A stretch of DNA of 64,000 nucleotides from Natrinema caseinilyticum (GCF_024227435.1 NZ_CP100445.1:2105369-2169368), one strand, 5' to 3'. Positions 21,732 through 31,459 are shown, counted from the stretch's first letter. The notes: generated from the sequence alone by a model not told the origin. Made by a program: numbers and translations.

Positions 21732-22865
21732 ATGAACGGTCGCGTCGGCGTCACGATCGTAATCGTGGCGGTACTGGTGACCGGTTTCGGGCCGGCCGTC
21801 GCCGCCAGCCAGGCCGCGGATCCGGGAGGGTCACAGTCGAGTCCGTTTACCCTCCAGCAGGATCAGATCGACGCCGACGAGGTGCGGATCGACGCGACTA
21901 TCCGACCTGACGGGACCGCCGAGTGGACCCTCGAGTTCTGGGTCCGACTCGACGACAACGAGAGCGCGGCGGCGTTCGAGTCGCTCCAGAACGACGTCCG
22001 GGACGACCCCGAGAACTACACGCGGACGTTCGCCGACCGGATGACCGAGACGGTCGCGACGGCGAGCGACGCAACGGGGCGTGACATGAGCGCCGACGGG
22101 TTCGACGTGAGTACCGATCGACAGTCGTTCGCGCGCACGTACGGCGTCGTCAGGTACACGTTCAGCTGGCACGGGTTCGCCGCCGTCGACGGCGCCGAAC
22201 TGCGTGCCGGCGACGCGATCGAGGGGATATACCTCGACGACGGGACGCGGCTCTTGATCGAGTGGCCGGACGGCTACGAGCTGACGTCGGTTACGCCGGA
22301 CCCGGACGAGGAACGCGACGATGCCGTGATCTGGCGCGGCGGCGAAACGGACTTCATCAGCGGGGAACCGCGAGTCGTCGTCACCACCGCCGGAAGCGGG
22401 CCCGCCACCGGGATCGTCGCCGGGCTCGCGATCGCGGTTATCGGGGTCGGCGTCATCGGCGGCTGGTGGTACCGCAATCACGCGTCGACGGCGGATCAGC
22501 CGGCCGGCGCACCCGACGATTCCGACGGCGATTCCGACCCCGGTTCCGCGGCCGCGGCCGATCCGGACACCGCCGCGGCGTCGACGGCGGGCGGCGCTGC
22601 GAGCGCGAGCGGTTCACCGGAGATGGAACTGCTCAGCAACGAAGAGCAGGTCCTCCGACTCCTCCAGGACCGCGACGGGCGGATGAAACAGCAGGACGTC
22701 GTCGAGGAACTCGGCTGGACCGACGCGAAGACCAGCAAGGTAATCAGCGGGATGCGAGAGGAGGGAACGGTCGAGTCGTTCCGCCTCGGTCGCGAGAACG
22801 TGCTCTCGCTCCCCGAGGGAGACGGCGAGCGGACGGACGACGCCGCAGGTGACGAGGAGAAATGA
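21732..22865 (+). CDS. Membrane-tethered winged-helix protein (DUF7345/DUF7343-like)
   Basis: The protein has 377 residues from MNGRVGVTIV (an upstream ATG adds 7). Residues 1-26 are a signal or anchor. Residues about 40-210 are an exported beta-rich domain (IDATIRPDGTAEWTLEFWVRL ... YTFSWHGFAAV). A transmembrane helix lies at about 217-236 (IVAGLAIAVIGVGVIGGWW). A low-complexity Asp/Ser/Ala linker follows, then a C-terminal winged-HTH (LLSNEEQVLRLLQDRDGRMKQQDVVEELGWTDAKTSKVISGM) that would be cytoplasmic. The architecture is that of a one-protein membrane sensor and DNA-binding regulator. The signal and targets are unknown. It is followed by another exported haloarchaeal protein. Confidence 0.8.
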   Translation: MNGRVGVTIVIVAVLVTGFGPAVAASQAADPGGSQSSPFTLQQDQIDADEVRIDATIRPDGTAEWTLEFWVRLDDNESAAAFESLQNDVRDDPENYTRTFADRMTETVATASDATGRDMSADGFDVSTDRQSFARTYGVVRYTFSWHGFAAVDGAELRAGDAIEGIYLDDGTRLLIEWPDGYELTSVTPDPDEERDDAVIWRGGETDFISGEPRVVVTTAGSGPATGIVAGLAIAVIGVGVIGGWWYRNHASTADQPAGAPDDSDGDSDPGSAAAADPDTAAASTAGGAASASGSPEMELLSNEEQVLRLLQDRDGRMKQQDVVEELGWTDAKTSKVISGMREEGTVESFRLGRENVLSLPEGDGERTDDAAGDEEK

Positions 22866-23037
22866 CACGAATGCGGACGTGCTGCGAACCGAATCGGACG
22901 ACCGGGGTAGTCCGGTCGAACTCGTCGAAATCGACGGACAGCACCGGGTCGAAAACGGCGTTGAATGGCGTTAATCGACGTTGGACCCACGCCAACGTCT
23001 CGAGCGTATATCACCGAGCGAATACGAGATCACACCA

Positions 23038-23808
23038 ATGAATCGAATCACGACGATCACGCTGGCGACGATGCTCGTCGTCGCGGCGATCGCCGTCCCA
23101 CTCGCTGCGGCGAGCGTCGTCTCGAGTAGCGGATCACGGGAGATGACCGACTCCGAAGCGGGGAACGAATCGATCGAGCCGGGCGAGCAGTTCGCAGCCG
23201 CGCTCGGCGTCCAGAACGCCGAGATCGAGGGCGACGTCTCCAATCGAGCCTACGGCGTCAGGATCGCGAACGCCGAGACGGACCGGGCGAAAGCGGCGAT
23301 CGCCGCGGACCAGTTCGAAGAGACCGAAACGCGTCTCGCCGACCTCGAGGCCAGACTCGAGGCGTTGAACGAGTCACGAGCGGCCGGCGAACTCGGCGCG
23401 GGACGCTATCGCGCGGAAGTCGCGACGACCGTCGCCGAGATGCGGACGGTCGAGCAGCAGGCTGCCGCGGTCGAGCGGACCGCGGCCGGATTACCCGAGG
23501 CGGTGCTCGCCGACCACGATATCGACGTCGAGTCGGTCCAAACGCTTCGAGACCGTGCCGGCGACCTCGGGGGCCCGGAAACTGCGGCGATCGCTCGGTC
23601 GGTCGCCGGCGACGAGATCGGCCGGTCGATCGGAACGGATCGCGAGTCCGGCGCTCCGATCGGAACCGACGGTGAGGAGCGAGACGACGGGCGAGGTCAC
23701 GGCAGCGAAAACGAAACGACCGCGGAGTCGACCGACGAAACGACCGGATCGACCGCCGATGGAGAGGTGACTGATTCGCGGTCGGAAGACGGTCCCGAGT
23801 CCGGATAG
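23038..23808 (+). CDS. Exported coiled-coil protein (DUF7096-like)
   Basis: The protein has 256 residues from the ATG before NRITTITLATM (the longer frame adds 19 residues). A signal peptide spans about 1-27. Residues 75-170 are helical and Ala/Glu/Arg-rich (FEETETRLADLEARLEALNE ... RTVEQQAAAVERTA), predicted coiled coil. The C terminus is a disordered Ser/Thr/Glu/Gly tail. It commonly lies beside the membrane HTH protein in haloarchaea, which hints at a shared envelope role. Function unknown. Confidence 0.75.
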   Translation: MNRITTITLATMLVVAAIAVPLAAASVVSSSGSREMTDSEAGNESIEPGEQFAAALGVQNAEIEGDVSNRAYGVRIANAETDRAKAAIAADQFEETETRLADLEARLEALNESRAAGELGAGRYRAEVATTVAEMRTVEQQAAAVERTAAGLPEAVLADHDIDVESVQTLRDRAGDLGGPETAAIARSVAGDEIGRSIGTDRESGAPIGTDGEERDDGRGHGSENETTAESTDETTGSTADGEVTDSRSEDGPESG

Positions 23809-23989
23809 GCGTGTCGCTGCCCGGGGGCTGCGGGCTGACAGGCGGTGAGCCGCTCGAGGGAACCGATGGCGTGCAACTGGGTCGGGGAACTCGACGACGC
23901 TGCGGCCCGTCGGGAGAATCGACGGCGGGACCGCCGACATCGCCGGTCACACTTCCGTTTTTTGCCGCTCGGAAACGAAGCGTCGAGAA

Positions 23990-24220
23990 ATGGTGTACGC
24001 GTATACGACGGTCGATGCCGCGACCGGAACGTCCGACGAAGTCTGTGAGGCACTGACAGAGGTCGATGGCGTCGTCGATGCGCACGTCATCGCGGGAGAC
24101 TTCGACGTGATGATCGAACTGGAAGGCGAGACCCCCCACGACGTGCTCAGGACCGTCACATCGTCGATCCGCCCGCTCGAGGGCGTCGGGACGACGCGAA
24201 CGTACATCTGCATCGACTGA
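23990..24220 (+). CDS. Lrp/AsnC ligand-binding (RAM) domain protein
   Basis: The protein has 76 residues and consists only of the Lrp/AsnC effector-binding alpha-beta sandwich (MVYAYTTVDAATG ... VVDAHVIAGDFDVMIELEG ... VGTTRTYICID), with no HTH domain. Stand-alone RAM domains are known in archaea and may bind amino acids or form mixed oligomers with full Lrp proteins. Confidence 0.88.
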   Translation: MVYAYTTVDAATGTSDEVCEALTEVDGVVDAHVIAGDFDVMIELEGETPHDVLRTVTSSIRPLEGVGTTRTYICID

Positions 24221-24410
24221 CAGAATCGGCGACTCGGAGAAATCGTCCGAGTCTGGCTCGGCGAGGATCGACGACCCCGACCGAATCGCCCCGTCTTGTA
24301 AAATAATCTGCCGACAGGTCCGGCACACTGGACGTCCTTCCAGATGATCCGATAAAATCGTAATATGTGATTAAGACCTACGGGAACCTACTCGTAACCG
24401 AGGAAGGACG

Positions 24411-25037
24411 ATGACACCAGACGAGCACCGCCAGCCTGCAGCGGAACGGAAAGGAGAAATGGAACACGGCGTAGACGCGGGAGAACACCTCGAGTTCATC
24501 GACTGGGTGGAAGCAAATCCGGACGAGGCCACGCTCGAATTCCGCGCCTCGGGGGTCACCGAAGAGGTGGCGAATCGGACCACCGCGACGATCGGCGAGT
24601 GGGCACTCGGGGGCGAAGAGATGGGTGCGGATCGCGAACACACCCTCGAATTCGGCCTGCCGCCGGAACTCGAGGACGCGATGGGATATCTCGAGCCGAC
24701 CGACCGCTACGAAGCAGTCGAGGGCGCGCTGGCCGGCCTCACGGCGTGTATCAACGGAACGGTCGTCTTCAACGCGATCCGGGAAGGGATCGAGATCGAC
24801 GACGTGACCACGACGGTTCGCGCTCCGATCGACCTTCGGATGCTCTTTGGCATCCGCGACGTCGACAGCGCCCACGAGATGTACGGCGAACTCGAGATCG
24901 ACATCGCGGTGACGGGCGATCTCACCGACGCGGAAAAAGCGGCCGTTCGCGAGTACTACAAACGCTCGCCCGTCTACAACCTCGTGACGCTCGAACACCC
25001 CAACAGGCCGAAGACCGATTTCAGCGCGACCGCCTGA
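24411..25037 (+). CDS. OsmC-like family protein
   Basis: The 208-residue OsmC/Ohr-fold protein has the central helix EAVEGALAGLTACING with one conserved cysteine (Cys113). The position where peroxidatic OsmC proteins carry the second cysteine reads KRSPVYNLVT, with Ser and Tyr, so the two-cysteine thiol peroxidase cycle looks incomplete. It may use a partner thiol or have another role. An upstream AT-rich stretch (about 24356-24375) could hold its promoter. Confidence 0.88.
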   Translation: MTPDEHRQPAAERKGEMEHGVDAGEHLEFIDWVEANPDEATLEFRASGVTEEVANRTTATIGEWALGGEEMGADREHTLEFGLPPELEDAMGYLEPTDRYEAVEGALAGLTACINGTVVFNAIREGIEIDDVTTTVRAPIDLRMLFGIRDVDSAHEMYGELEIDIAVTGDLTDAEKAAVREYYKRSPVYNLVTLEHPNRPKTDFSATA

Positions 25038-25098
25038 CGGGGTCCGGGAGACGTTCGGATCCGATCGATTTTTTGTTCGCGCTGGAGCGACACCGAAC

Positions 25099-25389
25099 GT
25101 GGACGAACAACGGGACGTTGCGGAATTCATCGAAGCGAACGACCTCGAGACGCCGCCGGCGTTCAGGCTCCTCGATCTCGTATCGGAGGTCGGAGAACTC
25201 GCGGAGGAGGCGAACACGTCGACAGAGTACGGATCCTCGCCAGCCGATCTCGAACTCGGGGACGCTCTATTCGCGCTGCTTGCAGTCTGCGAGGCGCTCG
25301 AAATCGACGCTTCCGATGCGCTCGCGGACGCTCTCGAGAAGTACGAAAATCGCATGGAGGACAGTTCGACGCCCGGGTCGGGGAGGTGA
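25099..25389 (+). CDS. MazG-like nucleotide pyrophosphohydrolase
   Basis: The protein has 96 residues with a GTG start. It has the all-alpha NTP-PPase signature: EVGELAEE (metal-binding E-x-x-E) in the second helix and ELGDALFALL (E-x-x-D) in the third. It is single-domain, like house-cleaning MazG/MazG-like enzymes that hydrolyse non-canonical NTPs. It lies 61 nt after the OsmC gene, same strand. Confidence 0.85.
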   Translation: MDEQRDVAEFIEANDLETPPAFRLLDLVSEVGELAEEANTSTEYGSSPADLELGDALFALLAVCEALEIDASDALADALEKYENRMEDSSTPGSGR

Positions 25390-25497
25390 TCGGAGGCGGG
25401 TTCACAGGTTGTCGAGGCGGATGCCACGGGGCGTGACCCCGAGGCGGGTGACCGTTTCATCCTCGAGTTTAAGTACGAAACCGGGGCCAACGGTCCT

Positions 25498-26274
25498 ATG
25501 ATCGACGACGCGATCCGCGTCCTCGCGGGCGACTGCACCGTTATCGCCGAAGATGCGGACCGGAAGGAGTACCGCGGTCGAGTAACCACGATCGTCAAAC
25601 CGGACAACACCGTGCTGGTCCACGACATCGACGGCTATCAACCGGTCGCCTGGATCACCCGCGCCGACAGCCTCTCGAGCAATCGGCGGGGCGACTTCAC
25701 GCTCGTGGCGAAGAAAGACACCCAGACGTTGCGGATCGCGGCCCACGAACAGGACGGCTTCGCACACTATCCGACCTCGGCCGCCGGGACGCCTGTCGGG
25801 GCGTGTCCCGACTGTGACGGCGCGCTCGTGCGCTCGAACGGCGTCCACTGCGTCCGATGCGGCGACCGCTACGGCGTGCCGGCGGACGCGACCATTCGAG
25901 ACGGACAGGGCGATTGCGACTGTGGCCTCCCCCGGATGCGCGTCGAACGGGGCCTCGCGTTCGACGTCTGTCTCGACCGGGCCTGTGAGTCACTCGACGC
26001 GGCGGTCAGTCGGGCCTTCGATCGCCAGTGGGCCTGTCCCGAATCGGAGTGCGACGGCGACCTCAGGATCCTCCGTCGGGGCGGGCTCATCGCTGGCTGC
26101 GAACACTATCCCGACTGCGACACCGGCTTCGCCGTTCCCGCCGGCGTCGTCGACGGCGAGTGTGGCTGTGGCCTGCCGACGTTCGAAACCGCTCGCGGCA
26201 CCCGGTGTCTCGACACGAGCTGCGATCGAGCGCTGGATGGAGTGCTCGAGGCCGAATCCGCGGCGGACGACTGA
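25498..26274 (+). CDS. NucS-like N-terminal domain with C4 zinc-finger repeats
   Basis: The protein has 258 residues. Residues about 1-95 (LAGDCTVIAEDADRKEYRG ... VKPDNTVLVHDIDGYQPVAWI) resemble the N-terminal DNA-binding/dimerisation domain of endonuclease NucS. The RecB-like nuclease half of NucS is absent. The remainder is a series of Cys-pair zinc ribbons (CPDCDG ... CVRCG, CDCG ... C, CPESEC ... CEHYPDCD, CGCG ... CLDTSC) like topoisomerase IA C4 fingers. It is probably a nucleic-acid-binding protein without nuclease activity. The start is the ATG at 25498. Confidence 0.78.
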   Translation: MIDDAIRVLAGDCTVIAEDADRKEYRGRVTTIVKPDNTVLVHDIDGYQPVAWITRADSLSSNRRGDFTLVAKKDTQTLRIAAHEQDGFAHYPTSAAGTPVGACPDCDGALVRSNGVHCVRCGDRYGVPADATIRDGQGDCDCGLPRMRVERGLAFDVCLDRACESLDAAVSRAFDRQWACPESECDGDLRILRRGGLIAGCEHYPDCDTGFAVPAGVVDGECGCGLPTFETARGTRCLDTSCDRALDGVLEAESAADD

Positions 26275-26558
26275 ACGGACCGGCACAACCGCCGTCCCGT
26301 AGCCCACCAATCAGCCGCCGCTGCGGTGGGCGGGACTGAAAGGGGCTGGCGCGGTGGACGAACCACGACGACGCAAGGACCGCAGGAGTAACGCGATGAG
26401 GACCGCAGCGAGTCGTGGGAGTCGAGGCGCCAGGGGCTTTCCAGGCGGTCTCAGAGGTGGAGTTTCCGAAGCAGCCTCGGGGGGAGGAGCGGACGCGACC
26501 ACAGCGAACGCGAGGAATCGATCCGCAGTCACTTAGTCCCGGCCGGCAAAGACCAGCT

Positions 26559-27653
26559 ATGGCACTCGAGGGGCGATTAGACGACGGCGTCGTCCGCGTC
26601 GGCGGCGACGCACGCCAGCGGTATCACGACTCGCGGGGCTATGGCTATCCGCTCGACGGGAACGAAATCGCGCTCGCTCCCGTCGAGGCGGCCCACCTGC
26701 TGTACCGGGGAGATCTCGAGGCCATCGTCGACGTTGATCGCGACCAGCGCCTCGAATTCCGCGATTTCATGGCCCGCGAACCGGGCCGAGACTTCGGAGT
26801 TCGCTTTCTCGTCTACGCGGATCTGCGATCGCGGGGATTTTACCTCTCGCCGGCCGCGGAGCCGTGGATCCCGGTCCCGCCGAGCGGCGAGGCCGACTTC
26901 GCCGTGTTCCCGCGCGGAAAAGGACCGAGAGACGGCGAAATCGCCTACGCGTTGCGGATCGTCGGTGAACGAACCGATATCCCGGCGAGCGAACTCCGGG
27001 AGGGCGTGCTGGCCGTGGTCGACGAGGAGAGCGAAATTACGTACTTCGAGGTCGGCCGCCGCGACCCGTCGGGAACGTCGGGCACCGACGCCGCGTTGCC
27101 GTCGAACTGCGAGGCCGACCTGCTGGCCGATCGGGTCGTGGTCTGGGATCCGCCGCTGGAACTCTACGAGAAACGGTTCTACGGCCAGCCACTCGAGGGC
27201 AGAGAGTACGAGCGGCCGACGCTGCAGTGTTCGCTGCTCGAAGCGGCCTACCTCGCCGAACGGGGAGCGCTGTCCCTCGATCCCGAAACGGTCCGCAAAC
27301 GGGGCCGCGAGGTCGAGGGCGAACGGTTCGATCGGCGGCTGACCGTGTACACGGTCCTGCGAGAGCGCGGACTCGTCCCGAAGACGGGGTACAAGTTCGG
27401 CGCTGATTTCCGCACGTACGCCGACGTGACGTCAGTCGACGAACTGGGACACTCGGAGTTGTTGATTCGGGTCCATCCCGGGGCGCACGTATTCGAGCCG
27501 CGCGATCTGGCGCTCGACGTTCGACTCGCTCACGGCGTCCGAAAGACGATGGTGTTCGCACTCGTCGACGACGGACCCGGTCACGACGGAGAGCGCGAGG
27601 CGGACGAAACCGGCGGTATCGAGTGGTGGTCACTCGAGCGGCTCACGCCGTAG
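26559..27653 (+). CDS. endA: tRNA-splicing endonuclease EndA
   Basis: This enzyme cuts bulge-helix-bulge motifs in pre-tRNA and pre-rRNA. The 364-residue protein is the haloarchaeal tandem form with two fused EndA repeats. The C-terminal repeat carries the catalytic triad Tyr287 (FRTYAD), His298 (GHSELL) and Lys329 (HGVRKTMVF). The N-terminal repeat (VRFLVYADLRSRGFYL ... FPRGKG) is structural and lacks the triad. The ATG at 26559 starts MALEGRL; the longer frame upstream is Arg/Gly noise. Confidence 0.94.
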   Translation: MALEGRLDDGVVRVGGDARQRYHDSRGYGYPLDGNEIALAPVEAAHLLYRGDLEAIVDVDRDQRLEFRDFMAREPGRDFGVRFLVYADLRSRGFYLSPAAEPWIPVPPSGEADFAVFPRGKGPRDGEIAYALRIVGERTDIPASELREGVLAVVDEESEITYFEVGRRDPSGTSGTDAALPSNCEADLLADRVVVWDPPLELYEKRFYGQPLEGREYERPTLQCSLLEAAYLAERGALSLDPETVRKRGREVEGERFDRRLTVYTVLRERGLVPKTGYKFGADFRTYADVTSVDELGHSELLIRVHPGAHVFEPRDLALDVRLAHGVRKTMVFALVDDGPGHDGEREADETGGIEWWSLERLTP

Positions 27654-27791
27654 GAACCGGCGCGGTCCGCACGGCGCCGGAATTCGACGAGGTGAGCAGG
27701 CGACGGGCCAGCGGTCGCCCGCCTACGGGCGACGCGTCCGTCACGGCGCAGTCCGTCCTCCATCGTGCGGCGCGGATCGCGGTCCGCGACC

Positions 27792-28187
27792 CTACCGCTC
27801 GCCCGGGATCGCCGCCCCTTCGTGTTCGAGCAATCGGCGTTTGAGATCCAGCCCGCCCGCGTATCCGACGAGCGAGTCCGCGCCGACGACCCGATGACAG
27901 GGAACGATCACCGGAATCGGATTGCGACCGCAGGCCTGACCGACCGCGATCGGCGCGGTCTCGAGGTCCGCGGCGATCTCCCCGTAGGTACGAGTGTCGC
28001 CGGCCGGAATCTCCGCCATCGCCCGCATCACGCGGCCCGTGAAATCGTCGGGGTAGGCGATCTCGACGTCGAACGCCCGGCGCTCACCGGCTTCGTATTC
28101 ACGCACCTGTTCGCGGATCGTCGCCCCATCGGCGTCGATCCGCGAGTCGTCGATCTCCCGCTCGTGCCCGAGTACCTGAATGCGCAT
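27792..28187 (-). CDS. ogt: O6-alkylguanine-DNA alkyltransferase-like protein
   Basis: The protein has 131 residues and contains the C-terminal DNA-binding and catalytic domain of methylguanine methyltransferases: VPCHRVVG with acceptor Cys97, preceded by the helix-turn-helix TYGEIAADLETAPIAVGQACGRNPIPVI with the intercalating arginine region. The N-terminal domain of longer relatives is nearly absent, so it is a minimal form. It repairs alkylated guanine by suicidal transfer if active. Confidence 0.88.
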   Translation of the reverse strand: MRIQVLGHEREIDDSRIDADGATIREQVREYEAGERRAFDVEIAYPDDFTGRVMRAMAEIPAGDTRTYGEIAADLETAPIAVGQACGRNPIPVIVPCHRVVGADSLVGYAGGLDLKRRLLEHEGAAIPGER

Positions 28188-28313
28188 CGGTGATCGAACG
28201 TCGGCGCGAACCCACTTTAGTCTCGACGACCGGTGAGGCGTCCCGGTCGACGATGATTTCGTCGACGCCGAAGCCGAAGGCTTTTGCGCGCTGCAGCGCC
28301 AACCCGCACACTA

Positions 28314-29948
28314 ATGACTGGAGACGACCCACTCGAGGAGTCCGAGCCAGGGGAACCGACGACAGGGGAACCGCTCACGGATGGCGGGGCGGCCGGAGCT
28401 GACGACGTGGCGCTCGACCCGTGGGGCTCCTCGAGCGTCTCCGACTACCGGAAGCTCTTCGAGGAATTCGGCATCGAGGAGTTCGACGACGTTCTCGAGG
28501 AGGTCCCGAACCCCCACTACCTGATGCGCCGGGGCGTCATCTTCGGGCATCGAGACTATCGGCCGGTCGCGCGGGCGTTGCAAAACGACGAGCCCGCAGC
28601 GGTCCTCTCCGGATTCATGCCGACGGGCGATCCGCACATCGGCCACAAGCTGGTCTTCGACGAGATCATCTGGCACCAACAGCAAGGGGCCGACGCCTAC
28701 GCGCTGATCGCCGACCTCGAGGCCAACTCGGCCCGCGGGATGAGCTGGGAGGACATCGACGAACACGCACGTGACTACCTGCTCTCGTTGCTCGCGCTCG
28801 GATTCGACCCGGAAGAAGGGACGCTTTACCGCCAGTCGACCAATCGGGAGCTGCAGGACCTGGCGTTCGAACTCGGCGCGGAAGCGAACTTCTCGGAGCT
28901 GCAGTCCATCTACGGCTTCGACGGGGAGACGGACGTCTCGCACATGCAATCGGTCGTCACCCAGATGGCCGACATCCTCTACCCGCAACTCGAGGAGCCG
29001 AAGCCGACCGTGATCCCCGTCGGCCCGGACCAGGACCCCCACGTCCGGTTGGCCCGGGACCTCGCCGAGCGGATGCGCTTTTTCGGAGTGACGGACGCGT
29101 ACGCGAGTTTCGAACTCGAAGACGACGAGCGGGTCGTGGTCGCGGATGCGTACCGGACGCTCGAGGAGATGGCCGGTGAGAACGACGAAATCAGGTGTCT
29201 CGACGCCGCGGTGCTCGTCGAAGATGGGCCGGAAGCGGTTTCGTTCGACGACCGCGATCGACCAGAAGAAACGTTCGCCGCCGCGGCCGACGCGCCCGCG
29301 GAGACCCGAGCGATGGCGAAACTGAAGAACGCGGGGATGGAACCGCTGCGCCCGCGAACCCGATTTTTCGATCGACGAGCGACGGACGAGGCGTTCGACG
29401 CGCTGATCGACGCGATCGAAGGCGAAAAGCGAGTCTACGAGAATCACATCGACGCCTTCGAGATCGACCGCGCGGACGCCGAGGAACTCGCCCGCGAGGT
29501 CGAAGTCGACACCGGCGGCTACGGCTTCCGGCCGCCGTCCTCGATCTACCACCGATTCATGACCGGTCTCACCGGCGGCAAGATGTCTTCCTCGATTCCG
29601 GCCAGTCACATCTCGTTGCTGGACGATCCCGAGGAGGGCTACGACAAGGTGAAAGCGGCGACGACCGGCGGCCGCGAGACTGCCGAAGAGCAGCGCGAGA
29701 AGGGGGGACGGGCCGACGAGTGTCCAGTCTACGAACTCTACGCCTATCTGCTGGCCGGCGACGACGACGAGTTCGCAAAGCGCGTCTACGACGAGTGCGT
29801 CGGCGGCGAACGCCTCTGTGGAGACTGCAAGGAACAGGCCGCACAGCTCATGCGGGAGTTCCTGGACGAACACCAGGCGAAACGCGAGGAGGTCGAGGAC
29901 GTGCTCGCGGCGGCCGACATCGAACTCGAGTCGCCGCGGCGTCGCTGA
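28314..29948 (+). CDS. trpS: Tryptophan--tRNA ligase
   Basis: The 544-residue class Ic synthetase has an acidic 35-residue N-terminal extension, the ATP-binding PTGDPHIGHK (HIGH) and GGKMSSSIP (KMSKS). The archaeal/eukaryotic TrpRS pattern QSVVTQMADILYPQ and PVGPDQDPHVRLARDLA supports Trp over Tyr. The C-terminal part has a haloarchaeal insertion and a CxxC-like C-G-D-C. The chosen ATG (MTGDDPLEES) is 10 codons inside the longest frame. Confidence 0.94.
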   Translation: MTGDDPLEESEPGEPTTGEPLTDGGAAGADDVALDPWGSSSVSDYRKLFEEFGIEEFDDVLEEVPNPHYLMRRGVIFGHRDYRPVARALQNDEPAAVLSGFMPTGDPHIGHKLVFDEIIWHQQQGADAYALIADLEANSARGMSWEDIDEHARDYLLSLLALGFDPEEGTLYRQSTNRELQDLAFELGAEANFSELQSIYGFDGETDVSHMQSVVTQMADILYPQLEEPKPTVIPVGPDQDPHVRLARDLAERMRFFGVTDAYASFELEDDERVVVADAYRTLEEMAGENDEIRCLDAAVLVEDGPEAVSFDDRDRPEETFAAAADAPAETRAMAKLKNAGMEPLRPRTRFFDRRATDEAFDALIDAIEGEKRVYENHIDAFEIDRADAEELAREVEVDTGGYGFRPPSSIYHRFMTGLTGGKMSSSIPASHISLLDDPEEGYDKVKAATTGGRETAEEQREKGGRADECPVYELYAYLLAGDDDEFAKRVYDECVGGERLCGDCKEQAAQLMREFLDEHQAKREEVEDVLAAADIELESPRRR

Positions 29949-30168
29949 CCGCCGCTCGCGCGACGGGACCGCTGGCGCGGCCACCACCGGCCGAGCCACA
30001 GGACGCCGACACGACCGATACGAACCGCGTGAGAGACCGGGGGACGGGTCGCTCGCGGCCGCGGGCGTGCCGGCGAAGAAACCGGGCGGACGTTTCGGAC
30101 GCGGTCGGGGTTGCGTTTTGGTGTCTGACGAAGATATATACGCCCGGTTGTGGAAGCCGGGGATATCG

Positions 30169-31374
30169 ATGGCCCTGTATCCGCGTGATTCGGACGACGA
30201 CCTGCTGGTCTGTGCCGACGTCCTCGGTGCGTTCGGCGTCACGGCGACGGACATCGAACGGGAATCGACCGGCGAGGAGACCCTCGAGGCGGTGCTCGCC
30301 GACGCTTTCGCCGACAGGATCGATCGGAGGACGGTACTGCGGCGGCTGATCGCCCGGTGCGATCGCGGAGTCTCCTGTGCGGCCCGGTACTCACAGGCCG
30401 ACCTCGAGCGCGAACTCGAGGCCGTGTTCGAGTCGGTCGGGTGGTCGCTTACGATCACGGCAACCCGGACGAACTGGGAGGTCTCCGCCACCGATCCTCG
30501 CGGTCGTCACCGCGAGGCGTCGGTGACCTACCCCGAGACGCCGCTCGGATCCCACAACCTGCCCGCAGTGCTTCGGGCGCTCTCCGAGACGCTTCTCGCG
30601 GGGACCGGCGTCCGATTCGTCCTCCTCTCGTCGGGGAGCGACCGCTGGCAGGCCGCGCTGATCGAAACCGGCGAACTCGAGCACCTCCGCGGTCGGTACG
30701 GCCGGCGGATCGACGCGGTCGATCGGCCGTTGTTACCCGAGAACGGACTCGAGGCGTACGTCCCGACGGACCGTTCGAAGCCGAATTTCGAACCGTCCGG
30801 GACGGCGGCGGGGGCCGACGCCGATACCGGGACCACCCCGTGGCCGTCGTGGGCGCTCGAGGAGGGCGGACGGGGGACGATCGACGGGACCGAGAGCGTC
30901 GAGTCGCTGATCGAGGAAGCCGAGTGCGAGCAACGCGACGAGCAAAAAGAGAGGCCGAGAGAGGCCGTCTCCGGCGGCGCGGGTGCGACGCGGGACGCGT
31001 CGGCCGCCGCACCGGCGACGGCGGGCCGGACGGCCACCGATGGCGACTTCGGTACGCTCTCGGGACCCAGCCCGACCGAACGCGTCGCGAACGACGCGTT
31101 CGGAACCGACGTCGGATGCCAGTCGGACGGGGACTCCTATCGCGCACTCGGGGCGGCACTCGACGCCGGCGGGACCGTCGCGTCGCGAGGACTGCTCGCG
31201 AACGACGCGTTTTTCCCGACGCTGCCGACCGCCGAACTCGAGGAGATCCGCATCGAGTTCGCCGACGAGTTCGATCCCGCGGCGGTCCGCGACGCGAAAT
31301 CGACAGCGGATCGATCCGGCTTCGAGTGGGTCGATGCCAGTTCGCTCGAGCCGACGCGAGCCTCGAACAGCTAG
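30169..31374 (+). CDS. Hypothetical haloarchaeal protein
   Basis: The 401-residue acidic soluble protein starts at an ATG 27-33 nt after a TATA-like AGATATATA (30132-30140), a leaderless arrangement. The N-terminal 170 residues look folded (DLLVCADVLGAFGVTATDIER ... WSLTITATRTNWEVSAT ... RFVLLSSGSDRWQAAL). A long Gly/Ala/Glu/Arg linker follows (about 220-310), then a conserved-looking end (GLLANDAFFPTLPTAELEEIRIEF). There are no cysteine clusters or membrane segments. I do not recognise the family. Confidence 0.75.
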   Translation: MALYPRDSDDDLLVCADVLGAFGVTATDIERESTGEETLEAVLADAFADRIDRRTVLRRLIARCDRGVSCAARYSQADLERELEAVFESVGWSLTITATRTNWEVSATDPRGRHREASVTYPETPLGSHNLPAVLRALSETLLAGTGVRFVLLSSGSDRWQAALIETGELEHLRGRYGRRIDAVDRPLLPENGLEAYVPTDRSKPNFEPSGTAAGADADTGTTPWPSWALEEGGRGTIDGTESVESLIEEAECEQRDEQKERPREAVSGGAGATRDASAAAPATAGRTATDGDFGTLSGPSPTERVANDAFGTDVGCQSDGDSYRALGAALDAGGTVASRGLLANDAFFPTLPTAELEEIRIEFADEFDPAAVRDAKSTADRSGFEWVDASSLEPTRASNS

Positions 31375-31459
31375 ACGACCTGCGCTGCCGAGATGTCGTG
31401 CGATGCGGAGTCGAGACGAGGCGGCGATCCGCTCCCCTCGTTCGTCGTGAACGCGAGCG

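Noticed and set aside
26275-26558. Short open frames between the zinc protein and endA
   Set aside because: They are Arg/Gly/Ala-rich on both strands with no domain. The endA start is well defined by homology at 26559.
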